The notes under the pieces were generated by a model that did no database searches, was not told the origin of the DNA, and saw nothing but the letters and a program-made list of their open reading frames with translations. DNA of 10,263 nt from Thermoanaerobaculia bacterium. Its GTDB lineage: Bacteria; Acidobacteriota; Thermoanaerobaculia; Gp7-AA8. How positions within the stretch are numbered: the stretch's first letter is position 1; every line of letters starts with the position of its first letter. Position numbers and translations under genes: made by a program. The DNA is taken from the NCBI GenBank assembly GCA_023700825.1, contig JAMPYE010000118.1, forward strand, positions 1 to 10,263, in the 5' to 3' direction. Positions 1 to 6,142 of this stretch are shown here, piece after piece.

Positions 1-494
1 ATCTCGACCTCGAATCGTTTGACCTCGCGCTCGTCGACAGTGACGAGGAACTGCTGAGCCGTGCCCTTCCTGCGGACATCGACCTTCACCGTGTCGCCCT
101 TCTTCATGCCGCGGACGATCTCACCGATCTCGCGGGACGAATCGACGCTCTTGCCGTCGAGGCTGACGATGACGTCGCCGGCGCGGATGCCGGCCTTCTC
201 TGCCGGGCTTCCCTTCATGGCTTCGGAGACGAGCACACCCGTGTCGTTCGCCACGCCGAAATAGCCGCGCAGCTCGGGGGTGAGCTCGACGAGCGACACG
301 CCGATGAAGCCGCGCTTCGCTCCCGGAGCGCCGTCCCCATCCTCGCTGACGAACACCTTCCCGTCGTCGTTGATGACGACGACACGCTTCTCCTTGATTA
401 CCTCGTCCCCGAGCGCGACTGCCGGCGTTGCGAACGCCATGAGGGCCAGCGCGACCACGGCTGCTGCACCACGCATTTCACGAATCGAATACAT
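1..494 (-). CDS. Secreted PDZ-domain protein (C-terminus beyond window)
   Basis: The visible part is 164 codons, read leftward from an ATG at 494. A GAGGAGGAG ribosome-binding site lies about 8 nt upstream. Residues 1-27 form a Sec signal peptide: a short charged start, a hydrophobic stretch around 10-24, and an Ala-Val-Ala cleavage site at 25-27. Residues about 31-60 are charged, with an acidic Gly/Asp run near 51-56. A PDZ domain spans roughly 62-153. It has a carboxylate-loop-like Gly-Phe-Ile-Gly-Val at 62-66, the typical Ser-Pro-Ala-Glu-Lys-Ala-Gly at 96-102, then Gly-Asp-Val-Ile at 106-109. No protease domain precedes the PDZ, so this is not a standard HtrA/DegP; what follows the PDZ is unseen. 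It starts 22 nt after the anti-sigma gene on the same strand, so it is probably the third gene of the sigma operon. A periplasmic role in sensing or binding unfolded proteins is inference. An internal Met7 is a possible but less likely start. Confidence 0.85.
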   Translation of the reverse strand, partial: MYSIREMRGAAAVVALALMAFATPAVALGDEVIKEKRVVVINDDGKVFVSEDGDGAPGAKRGFIGVSLVELTPELRGYFGVANDTGVLVSEAMKGSPAEKAGIRAGDVIVSLDGKSVDSSREIGEIVRGMKKGDTVKVDVRRKGTAQQFLVTVDEREVKRFEVE

Positions 495-516
495 CCGGTT
501 CTCCTCCTCTCTGGTT

Positions 517-915
517 TCAGTACGTCTGCGAAACGGGCGTGACCTCGGCGTTCGGCGCCGTGAACTGGCGAAGGTCCAGCACGTACTCGCGATCCCCGGA
601 CTGCCCGAGGTAAATCTCATTCGTCTGTCGCGCCTGCGAGCGCAGGGCATCGAGCTCCGCGCGGATCCGCGCGGTCTCGGCGCGGAGCGCGTCGGCGCGT
701 CGCGCCTCGAGATCACGCTGCCAGGCCATGCCGCCGCCGAGCGACGTCACCACGATCACGACGATCGCTACCGCGTGCGCCCATCGGAATCCTCGCGGGA
801 TGCGACGGCCCGCGCTGCGCTCTTCGATCGTCGTCATTACGCGCCGCGTGAAGCCGCGCGACGGCTCGGTTCTCGGCAGCGATCGGATCAGCCCGTCGAT
901 GCGGTCATCAGTCAT
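517..915 (-). CDS. Probable one-TM anti-sigma factor, no zinc motif
   Basis: A 132-residue protein. Its ATG at 915 lies inside the last codons of the sigma gene (8-nt overlap), so the two are probably translationally coupled. Residues 1-46 would be cytoplasmic and contain a Phe-Thr-Arg-Arg-Val-Met pattern at 22-27, of a kind common at the start of ECF-linked anti-sigma proteins. A single hydrophobic segment lies at about 47-65. Residues 66-97 are Arg/Glu/Ala-rich with heptad spacing and look like a coiled coil, followed by a tail with Glu-Tyr-Val-Leu-Asp-Leu at 110-115. There is no cysteine and only one histidine, so the ZAS zinc motif (HxxxCxxC) of many anti-sigma factors is absent. The assignment rests on gene order, topology and the N-terminal pattern. 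Whether it inhibits or tethers the sigma factor is inference. It could instead be an uncharacterised membrane accessory of the sigma factor. Confidence 0.75.
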   Translation of the reverse strand: MTDDRIDGLIRSLPRTEPSRGFTRRVMTTIEERSAGRRIPRGFRWAHAVAIVVIVVTSLGGGMAWQRDLEARRADALRAETARIRAELDALRSQARQTNEIYLGQSGDREYVLDLRQFTAPNAEVTPVSQTY

Positions 916-1468
916 GCGTCAACCCTCCGTTCCAGTAGGGGGCAAGCTGCTCCTTGAGCCTCTGCCGCGCCCTGTGAATCCTCGACTTGATCGTCCCCTC
1001 GTCGCAGGAGAGTGCCGAGGCGATCTCCTGATACGACCACTCCTCCATCTCCCGGAGCACGAGCGGCGCACGGAACGGAAGCGGCAGCGCCGCGATGGCG
1101 GCGGCGACCTTCGCGCGGAGCTCGTCCTCGAGAAGCGCCCTGCTCGGCGCGGTGCCGTTGCCGTTCGACGGAAGCATCGGCAGCAACGTCCTCCAGCGAA
1201 GGCTCCGGCGCGCGTCGCTCCGGACGAGATTCGTCGCGATCCGGAACAGGTACGGCGCGAGCTTCCCTCTCTCCTCGTATCGTTCCGACACTTCGTACAG
1301 GCGCACGAATGCCTCCTGCGCGTAGTCCTCCGCGCGCTCACGGTTTCCCGTCATGTGCGCCAGATAGTTGACGAGCTGGCCGCGGTACCTCTCGACGATC
1401 GTCTCGAAGGCCCCGTGGTCGCCCTCCCGAACCCGGCGCATCAACTCGACATCGCTGGCGTCGCCCAT
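908..1468 (-). CDS. ECF (RpoE-like) RNA polymerase sigma factor
   Basis: A 186-residue sigma-70 family protein of the usual ECF size, with regions 2 and 4 only. Region 2 spans about 17-90, with the conserved Asp-Tyr-Ala-Gln-Glu-Ala-Phe core-binding stretch at 48-54 and a Tyr-Leu-Phe-Arg-Ile-Ala-Thr-Asn segment at 73-80. A Gly/Asn-rich linker lies around 100-108. Region 4 spans about 118-173. Its helix-turn-helix includes Ser-Tyr-Gln-Glu-Ile-Ala at 145-150 and Gly-Thr-Ile-Lys-Ser-Arg-Ile-His-Arg-Ala-Arg at 158-168; this part reads the -35 element. The ATG at 1468 follows a CGGAG at short spacing. It is the first gene of a sigma / anti-sigma / PDZ operon. A GGAAC-type promoter directly upstream suggests autoregulation. 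The regulon and inducing signal cannot be read from this window, but the envelope context suggests cell-surface stress. Confidence 0.95.
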   Translation of the reverse strand: MGDASDVELMRRVREGDHGAFETIVERYRGQLVNYLAHMTGNRERAEDYAQEAFVRLYEVSERYEERGKLAPYLFRIATNLVRSDARRSLRWRTLLPMLPSNGNGTAPSRALLEDELRAKVAAAIAALPLPFRAPLVLREMEEWSYQEIASALSCDEGTIKSRIHRARQRLKEQLAPYWNGGLTHD

Positions 1469-1483
1469 CGCACTCCGATGAGA

Positions 1484-1510
1484 TTAACGAGCGACGGGAA
1501 GAAAGGTTCC
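1484..1510 (-). promoter_or_regulatory. Candidate ECF-type autoregulatory promoter
   Basis: Read on the minus strand, GGAACC (1510-1505) is followed after 15 nt by CGTTAA (1489-1484). GGAAC is the classic -35 of RpoE-like ECF factors, and CGT-type -10 elements are common in the class. The element ends 15 nt before the sigma start codon, so the transcript would begin just ahead of the CGGAG ribosome-binding site. The leader would be very short. Autoregulation is typical of ECF operons, but no start site is known here. Confidence 0.45.
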
Positions 1511-1511
1511 C

Positions 1512-1622
1512 GGGGGGGGGCAGGCGAAAGGTCAAAGGTCATAGGTCAAAGCAGGCGAAAGGCGGGCCAGAGGTCATAGGCCAGCGGCCATAGCAGACCG
1601 CAAGGCCGGCCAGAGGTCGAGG
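1512..1622. repeat. G9 tract and degenerate 7-bp repeat array
   Basis: A run of nine G (1512-1520) sits one base upstream of the candidate -35 element. It is followed by a degenerate heptanucleotide array of AGGTCAA-like units on the plus strand. Four units are in perfect 7-bp phase at 1522-1549, four more at 1564-1591, and two at 1607-1620, separated by short unphased stretches. The 12-mer GCAGGCGAAAGG occurs at 1520-1531 and again at 1551-1562. This resembles the short tandemly repeated heptamers known in cyanobacterial genomes. No coding potential was seen. Confidence 0.7.
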
Positions 1623-1642
1623 TTGTTGCTCAAAGCAGCAAC
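1622..1642. repeat. Short inverted repeat
   Basis: GTTGTTGCT (1622-1630) and AGCAGCAAC (1634-1642) form a 9-position stem around a 3-nt loop, with a single G-T wobble on the plus strand. It is the first of four inverted repeats in the 150 bp between the sigma operon and the peptidase gene. Function unknown. Confidence 0.5.
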
Positions 1643-1674
1643 ACGGCGACCCGCAGAACATCACCAGGAAACAG

Positions 1675-1707
1675 CAGGGGCCGTCGCCCGGAAGACGACG
1701 GCCCCTG
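1675..1707 (-). terminator. Strong hairpin, possible terminator downstream of peptidase gene
   Basis: A perfect 12-bp stem pairs CAGGGGCCGTCG (1675-1686) with its complement at 1696-1707 around a 9-nt loop. On the minus strand it lies about 80 nt past the peptidase stop codon and is followed only by GCTGTTTCC, not a real T-tract. It may be a weak or factor-assisted terminator separating the peptidase gene from the sigma operon, or a structural repeat. Structure is certain, role is not. Confidence 0.5.
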
Positions 1708-1735
1708 AGTTGCGACAATTCGATGCCTGGATTAA

Positions 1736-1773
1736 GGCGGCGCTTCGCGCCGCCGCGAAAGCTGCGCTTTCGC
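1736..1773 (-). terminator. Two abutting 8-bp hairpins just after the peptidase stop
   Basis: Two perfect 8-bp stems with 3-nt loops lie head to tail with no gap: 1736-1754 (GGCGGCGC / GCGCCGCC) and 1755-1773 (GCGAAAGC / GCTTTCGC). On the minus strand they begin 11 nt after the peptidase stop codon, and the second is followed by TTAATCC. They could terminate transcription or protect the mRNA 3' end. Alternatively, with the hairpin at 1675-1707, they may belong to a dispersed REP-like intergenic element. Confidence 0.5.
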
Positions 1774-1784
1774 ACTCCACATGC

Positions 1785-3656
1785 CTACTTCTTTTCGGCG
1801 AGGATCTTCTCCATTTCGTCGATGACGCGATTCATCTTCTTCATGGTGAGCGTGAGGGGCTCGGCCGAGGTCATGTCGACTCCCGCGTCACGGAGCAGCT
1901 CGATCGGGTACTTCGATCCGCCCGCGGCGAGGAAGTCGCGGTACTTCTTCGTCGCGACCTTGTCGCCCGCCATCACTTTCTCCGAGAGCGCGGCCGACGC
2001 CGTAAACGACGTGGCGTATTGGTAGACGTAGTAGTTGTAGAAGAAATGCGGGATGTAGGACCACTCGCTCGCGACGTAGTCCTCGACGACGCAGACGCCC
2101 TTGTCGTGGCCGTAGTACTTCCGGACGATGTCGAGATAGACCTTGTCGAGCGTCTCGCCGGTGAGCGGCTGGCCTTTCTCGGCCATCTCGTGGATGCGCA
2201 GCTCGAACTCGGCGAACTGGGTCTGGCGGAAGACCGTCAGGCGCAGCCCCTCGAGGTAGTTGCCGAGGATCGCGAGGCGGACCGACTTGTCCTTCGTCGT
2301 CTTGAGCATGTAGTCGACCAGCAGCGCTTCGTTGAAGGTCGACGCGACCTCGGCGACGAAGATCGGGTAGTTCGCCTTCACGTAGGGCTGCGTCTTGTTC
2401 GAGTAGTAGCTCTGCATCGTGTGGCCGAGCTCGTGCGTCAGGGTCGTCATGTCCTCCCAGTTGTCGTTGTAGTTGAGGAGCATGTACGGATGCGTGTCGT
2501 AGGCGCTCTCGGAGTAGGCGCCCGAGCGCTTGCCGGCCGAGGGGTAGAGGTCGATCCAGCGCTTGTCGAGCGACTCGTTGATGACGGCGACGTAGTCGTC
2601 GCCGAGTGGCTTGAGCGAGGAGGTGATGTTCTTGCGAGCGAGGTCGATCGGGTACTTCGCGTCGACGTCGCCGACGAGCGGCGCGTAGAGGTCGTAGTAG
2701 TGCAGCTCGTCGACCCCCATCATCTTCTTGCGGAGAGTGAGATAGCGCTGGAGCGTCGCGGTGTTCGCGTTGACGCCGTCGAGCAGCGCCTGGTAGACGC
2801 TCGTCGGGATGTTGAAGCTGTCGAGCGCGGCCTCGAGCGTCGAGTCGTACTTCCGCGCGCGCATGTCGAAGATGTCGTTCTGCACCTTGGCGTTGATCAT
2901 TGCGCCGTAGGTGCCGCGGTACTTGCCGAGCGCGCCGAAGAAGCTCGAGAAGACCTTCTCGCGGTCCGCGCGGTTTGCGCTCGCGCGGTGTGCCGTGAAG
3001 GCGGCCGCGTCGATCGTCACCTCGCTGCCGTCGGCCAGCTTGATCGTCGGGTAAGGGAACTCGGCGTTCGCGAAGACGTTCCGGATGCTCCCGGCGCCCG
3101 CGGTCGCAAGGCTCGCGTCGGCGATGATCTTCTCCTCGCCCGGCGTGCCGGTGTGCGCGGCGCGGCGGACGATGTCGTCGAGCACCATGCGGTAGAGCTC
3201 GAGCTTCGGCTCGGCCTTCAGCATCTCGTCGACCTTCGCCTTGCCGAGCGCGAGGACTTCGGGCTGCATCCAGGCGACGGTGGCGGCGTACTTCGAGTAG
3301 AGCCCCGTCATCTCCTGCCGCATGCCTTCCTTCGCGGCGTCGCGCGTGTCGGTATCGGCCGACATCGCGGCGTAGACGTAGAGCTTGTAGAGGTCCTTCT
3401 GCGCGCCGAAGATCGCGTCGAGGGCCTCGAGCATCTTCGCTGGCGACCCGCCGAGAGTTCCCTGGTAGGCGGCGAGCGTCGGGAGGCCGGCTTCGAGCTT
3501 GTCCTTCTCCGCGCGCCACACGACGTCCGTCGCGTAGAGATCGGCGAGGTTCCACTTGTACTTGTCGGGGATCGACGCGCGGTCGCGCGGCTGCGCGAGG
3601 ACGGCGGTCACGGTCAGCAGACAGATGATTCCGAAAATCAGGGCTCTCTTTCGCAT
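1785..3656 (-). CDS. pepF: Secreted M3 family oligoendopeptidase (PepF-like)
   Basis: A 623-residue zinc metallopeptidase of family M3 that would cleave short peptides. The start at 3656 is preferred: GAGGGA lies just upstream and the protein then opens with a clean signal peptide (Arg-Lys-Arg, hydrophobic core about 5-18, cleavage after Val-Leu-Ala at 19-21). An ATG 33 nt further upstream lacks a ribosome-binding site and would bury the signal. The zinc site His-Glu-Leu-Gly-His is at 408-412, with the likely third ligand Glu436 in Ala-Glu-Val-Ala-Ser-Thr. The upstream Asn-Tyr-Asn-Asp-Asn-Trp and the aromatic Tyr/Phe-rich stretch around 537-550 match the M3B substrate cleft. Length is close to ordinary PepF (about 600). 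Characterised PepF enzymes are cytoplasmic, so export is notable. It may be soluble in the periplasm or released, since no lipobox cysteine follows the cleavage site. It is transcribed alone, divergent from the next gene. Confidence 0.93.
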   Translation of the reverse strand: MRKRALIFGIICLLTVTAVLAQPRDRASIPDKYKWNLADLYATDVVWRAEKDKLEAGLPTLAAYQGTLGGSPAKMLEALDAIFGAQKDLYKLYVYAAMSADTDTRDAAKEGMRQEMTGLYSKYAATVAWMQPEVLALGKAKVDEMLKAEPKLELYRMVLDDIVRRAAHTGTPGEEKIIADASLATAGAGSIRNVFANAEFPYPTIKLADGSEVTIDAAAFTAHRASANRADREKVFSSFFGALGKYRGTYGAMINAKVQNDIFDMRARKYDSTLEAALDSFNIPTSVYQALLDGVNANTATLQRYLTLRKKMMGVDELHYYDLYAPLVGDVDAKYPIDLARKNITSSLKPLGDDYVAVINESLDKRWIDLYPSAGKRSGAYSESAYDTHPYMLLNYNDNWEDMTTLTHELGHTMQSYYSNKTQPYVKANYPIFVAEVASTFNEALLVDYMLKTTKDKSVRLAILGNYLEGLRLTVFRQTQFAEFELRIHEMAEKGQPLTGETLDKVYLDIVRKYYGHDKGVCVVEDYVASEWSYIPHFFYNYYVYQYATSFTASAALSEKVMAGDKVATKKYRDFLAAGGSKYPIELLRDAGVDMTSAEPLTLTMKKMNRVIDEMEKILAEKK

Positions 3657-3717
3657 TGTTCCCTCATTCTGTGGTCGTTCCGGCGGCATTCAATCAGAAC
3701 CGGCCCCGCGGGTGCCC

Positions 3718-3761
3718 GTGCGTGGCGCACACGTCCGGGTGAGGGGGCGCACCGGGTGCGC
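3718..3761. promoter_or_regulatory. Paired GTGCG dyads in divergent promoter region
   Basis: Two short palindromes lie between the divergent peptidase and membrane-protein genes. GTGCG-TGG-CGCAC is at 3718-3730, and GCGCACC-G-GGTGCGC is at 3747-3761 with perfect 7-bp arms around one base. Their centres are about 30 bp apart and they share GTGCG/CGCAC half-sites. The one-base centre suits a dimeric DNA-binding protein better than an RNA hairpin. In such GC-rich DNA chance dyads are common, so operator function is only a suggestion. Confidence 0.3.
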
Positions 3762-3835
3762 GTATCGGAAGAGCCGGCGGGGCGTCGAGTGAGAGGCCGA
3801 GATCGTCCCGCACCGGCGCTGCCGCGGGCTGAAAA

Positions 3836-3864
3836 TTCACCGCGTACCGGCGTTCATGTAAGAT
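3836..3864 (+). promoter_or_regulatory. Candidate sigma-70-type promoter, near-leaderless
   Basis: TTCACC (3836-3841) and TAAGAT (3859-3864) are separated by 17 bp, each matching four of six consensus bases. Transcription would begin around 3870-3873, at the start codon at 3873. The absence of a convincing Shine-Dalgarno before that ATG fits leaderless or near-leaderless translation. Prediction by eye only. Confidence 0.35.
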
Positions 3865-3872
3865 CCAAAGCC

Positions 3873-5948
3873 ATGCGGCTCTTTGTCTGGTCTCTCGTCG
3901 GCGTGCTGTCGCAGCTCGCCTTCGTGCGCATCTTCGCGACGATGGCAGGCGCCACGGCCTACTACGGCAACATCATCCTCCTCGTCGGCGTGTTCGGGCT
4001 CGGTGCAGGGTTCTTCGCATCGAAACTCGAGAAGCACCATCGATGGATTCCCGCGTTCGCGCTTCTCTCATTCGAGACGGCGGTCTGGCTCTCGGGCTAC
4101 AACCTCGTGCAAGTCCTCCCCGCGGAATTTCAGTGGCAGTCGATCGCCAACGTGCGTCCCAGGGACGTCGACATCGATCTTCACCTGGCCGTACTCCTGC
4201 TCTGCCTGACCCTACTGCCGGCACAGCTCCTCATCGGCGCGAGGCAGGGCGCGGAGTTCGTCGGGCGTGCCTACAGGGGGCGTGGCTACCTGATCATGAC
4301 CGCCGGAGGACTGACGGGAGGCCTGCTGTTCGCGCTGCAGAACCAGTTCGCGCCCGAGCTGCTCTATCTGATCCTCCTCTGGTGCATTCCGGTCGGCTAC
4401 CTGATCCTCTCCGAAGCGGGAAGCCTGGTGTCGAGAGTGGCGGTGGGAGCGCTCCTCGCGGTGCTGATCGTTCGCGGCGCGGCGGTTTCCTCCGCATCGC
4501 ACTGGAGCCCCTACCAGCGGATCACCGTCGAGGGAACGTCGCACGGCGAGTTCAATTTCTTCGTGAACGGCTTCTTCATCCAATCGGGCTGGACGAAGAG
4601 CGCGTCCGAGATCACCGGCGATGAGCGGGAAAGGTTCGCTCCCGCGCTGCGCGCGGTGCGACCTGGAAGCAGGGTTCTCGTCCTCGGCTCCGGAACCGGA
4701 ACCCGCGACGTCCGCGAAGCAGTGCATGGGAGGGCCGGGAAAGTGGTCGCGGTCGAGATCGACCCGCGCTTCGTCGAGTTCGGACGGAAGATCGACCCCG
4801 ACCGCACCTACGACCGGGACGATGTCGAGGTCGTCGTGAACGACGCGAGACGCTACGTCTCGTCGTCGACGGAGAAGTTCGACGTCGTCGTCCTCCACTA
4901 CCTCGACTCCCAAACGAACGCATCGGCGCATGCACGGTTCCGGCTCGATAGCTTTCTCTACACGGTCGAGGGGCTCCGGGCCTCGTGGAACCTCGTCGAC
5001 GGCGACGGCGTGCTGCTGCTCCACTTCGCGACGGGAACCGAGTGGATCGCCCGGCGGATGTACGACACGCTCAAGGTGGCCACCGGCGCGAACGTCCAGA
5101 TGTTTCACAACAACCGCGCCGTCGAGAGCCTGTTCGTCGTGTCGAGAGGACGCGACACGTCGTTTCTTCCGTCGCACCTGATCGACGTGACCGCGTCGAT
5201 GAGCGGAGCGCCTCCCGGCCTGGTGAACAGCGACGACTGGCCGTTCCTATACAGCCGCAGCCGGGAGATTCCGACGGAGCACCTCAGGCTCCTCCTCTCT
5301 CTCGTCTTTCTCCTCGCCGCGACCGGCTTGCTCGCCTCCCGATTCCAGAGTGACCACGAGGCGGGGAAGGGCTCGCTGGCGTTCAACACATATGCTGCGT
5401 TCTCCGGCGCGGCCTTCTTCTTCATCGAGATCCGGACGATCTCCTCACTCGTTCCGGTCGTTGGAACCACCTACCTCGCGCAAGCTGGAGTCGTGATCGC
5501 GATCCTGCTCGTCTCGCTTGCCGGAGCCGTCGCGGCGGCCGCGAAGCGAACTCTGCCGACGCGGGTGGTGTGGATTCTCCTCGCCGCAAGCCTGCCGCTC
5601 AGCGCCGTCGCGGAAACGTGGTTCCACCCCATCTTCGGCACGGCGCAGCGTTCCACTCCCCTTCTCATCGCGGGGCTCCTCCTCCCCGTGCTGGTCGCCG
5701 GCTACCTCTACCTGTGTTACGCGAAGCAGCTCGACTCGGCCACGATCCTCTCGATGCAGAAGTGGAACCTGTTCGGAGGCGTTCTCGGCGGATTCGCCGA
5801 ATGCAGCGTCGTGATCTGGGGCTTCCAGCGTTCGCTGCTCGTTGCAGCGCTGTTCTACCTCCTCGCGCTCGCCCCGCTCGCCATGCATCAACTCGTTTCG
5901 TCGCGCACGGGTGACGTCCAGCCGGCTGAACCCGGGGCGAATGCGTAG
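3873..5948 (+). CDS. Membrane protein with spermidine-synthase-like methyltransferase domain
   Basis: A 691-residue protein in three blocks. Residues 1-205 hold about six hydrophobic helices (around 1-20, 33-50, 58-76, 103-123, 138-156, 162-200). Residues about 211-455 form a SAM-binding Rossmann domain of the SpeE type: motif I Val-Leu-Gly-Ser-Gly-Thr-Gly at 270-276, acidic Glu-Ile-Asp at 295-297, and Asn-Asp-Ala-Arg-Arg at 323-327. It ends in Asp-Asp-Trp-Pro-Phe-Leu-Tyr at 454-460, a stretch seen in membrane-embedded SpeE relatives. Residues about 470-675 hold roughly six more helices. At the position where true spermidine synthases keep a catalytic Asp after the hydrophobic strand (337-340), this protein reads Leu-His-Tyr-Leu-Asp, so aminopropyl transfer is doubtful; the substrate is unknown. 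The ATG at 3873 begins the first membrane helix directly and no good ribosome-binding site is seen. The open frame continues far upstream only as the antisense shadow of the peptidase gene. Confidence 0.85.
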   Translation: MRLFVWSLVGVLSQLAFVRIFATMAGATAYYGNIILLVGVFGLGAGFFASKLEKHHRWIPAFALLSFETAVWLSGYNLVQVLPAEFQWQSIANVRPRDVDIDLHLAVLLLCLTLLPAQLLIGARQGAEFVGRAYRGRGYLIMTAGGLTGGLLFALQNQFAPELLYLILLWCIPVGYLILSEAGSLVSRVAVGALLAVLIVRGAAVSSASHWSPYQRITVEGTSHGEFNFFVNGFFIQSGWTKSASEITGDERERFAPALRAVRPGSRVLVLGSGTGTRDVREAVHGRAGKVVAVEIDPRFVEFGRKIDPDRTYDRDDVEVVVNDARRYVSSSTEKFDVVVLHYLDSQTNASAHARFRLDSFLYTVEGLRASWNLVDGDGVLLLHFATGTEWIARRMYDTLKVATGANVQMFHNNRAVESLFVVSRGRDTSFLPSHLIDVTASMSGAPPGLVNSDDWPFLYSRSREIPTEHLRLLLSLVFLLAATGLLASRFQSDHEAGKGSLAFNTYAAFSGAAFFFIEIRTISSLVPVVGTTYLAQAGVVIAILLVSLAGAVAAAAKRTLPTRVVWILLAASLPLSAVAETWFHPIFGTAQRSTPLLIAGLLLPVLVAGYLYLCYAKQLDSATILSMQKWNLFGGVLGGFAECSVVIWGFQRSLLVAALFYLLALAPLAMHQLVSSRTGDVQPAEPGANA

Positions 5949-6131
5949 CGTGAGGGGGAGTTGCGTAGATTCTGGCGGCTCGCGTCACCGCGGGTTTGGA
6001 CGGTTGCTTCGGCCGGCCCGCTTGATGTTCACACGTTGTTTGAAACCCCACGCCCGCTCGCGCGTTTATCTTTTCGGGTGACACTCCCAGGGGATTCGTG
6101 CGCGCGAACGATTTCACATGTGACTCGAACC

Positions 6132-6137
6132 AGGAGG
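6132..6137 (+). promoter_or_regulatory. Ribosome-binding site that fixes the tldD start
   Basis: AGGAGG lies 5 nt before the ATG at 6143, a near-ideal Shine-Dalgarno. It argues against an in-frame GTG at 6098, which has none, and places the twin-arginine motif at residues 9-10, where a Tat signal should be. Confidence 0.85.
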
Positions 6138-6142
6138 ACTTC

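Noticed and set aside
280..1579. Long plus-strand frames across the sigma operon
   Set aside because: They run antisense to clear sigma, anti-sigma and PDZ genes and their translations are Arg/Pro/Ser-rich with no domain.
1539..1775. A 78-codon minus-strand frame between sigma operon and peptidase
   Set aside because: It is made of the hairpins and heptamer repeats, has no ribosome-binding site, and encodes no recognisable protein.
3657..3689. Upstream ATG start for the peptidase
   Set aside because: No ribosome-binding site, and the added 11 residues are polar, in front of a good signal peptide.
1623..3872. A stop-free plus-strand frame of 750 codons leading into the membrane protein, suggesting a giant 1441-residue fusion
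   Set aside because: It is the antisense shadow of the peptidase gene plus the intergenic region. The translation is low-complexity Val/Leu/Arg/Asp/Glu, typical of the reverse of GC-rich codons, and lacks recognisable domains.
6036..6072. TTGAAA and TATCTT as a tldD promoter
   Set aside because: Spacing is 21 bp, too long for a normal sigma-70 promoter, and no better pairing was found.
6098..6142. Upstream GTG start for tldD
   Set aside because: No ribosome-binding site, and it would place 15 polar residues ahead of the Tat signal. The ATG at 6143 has AGGAGG at ideal spacing.
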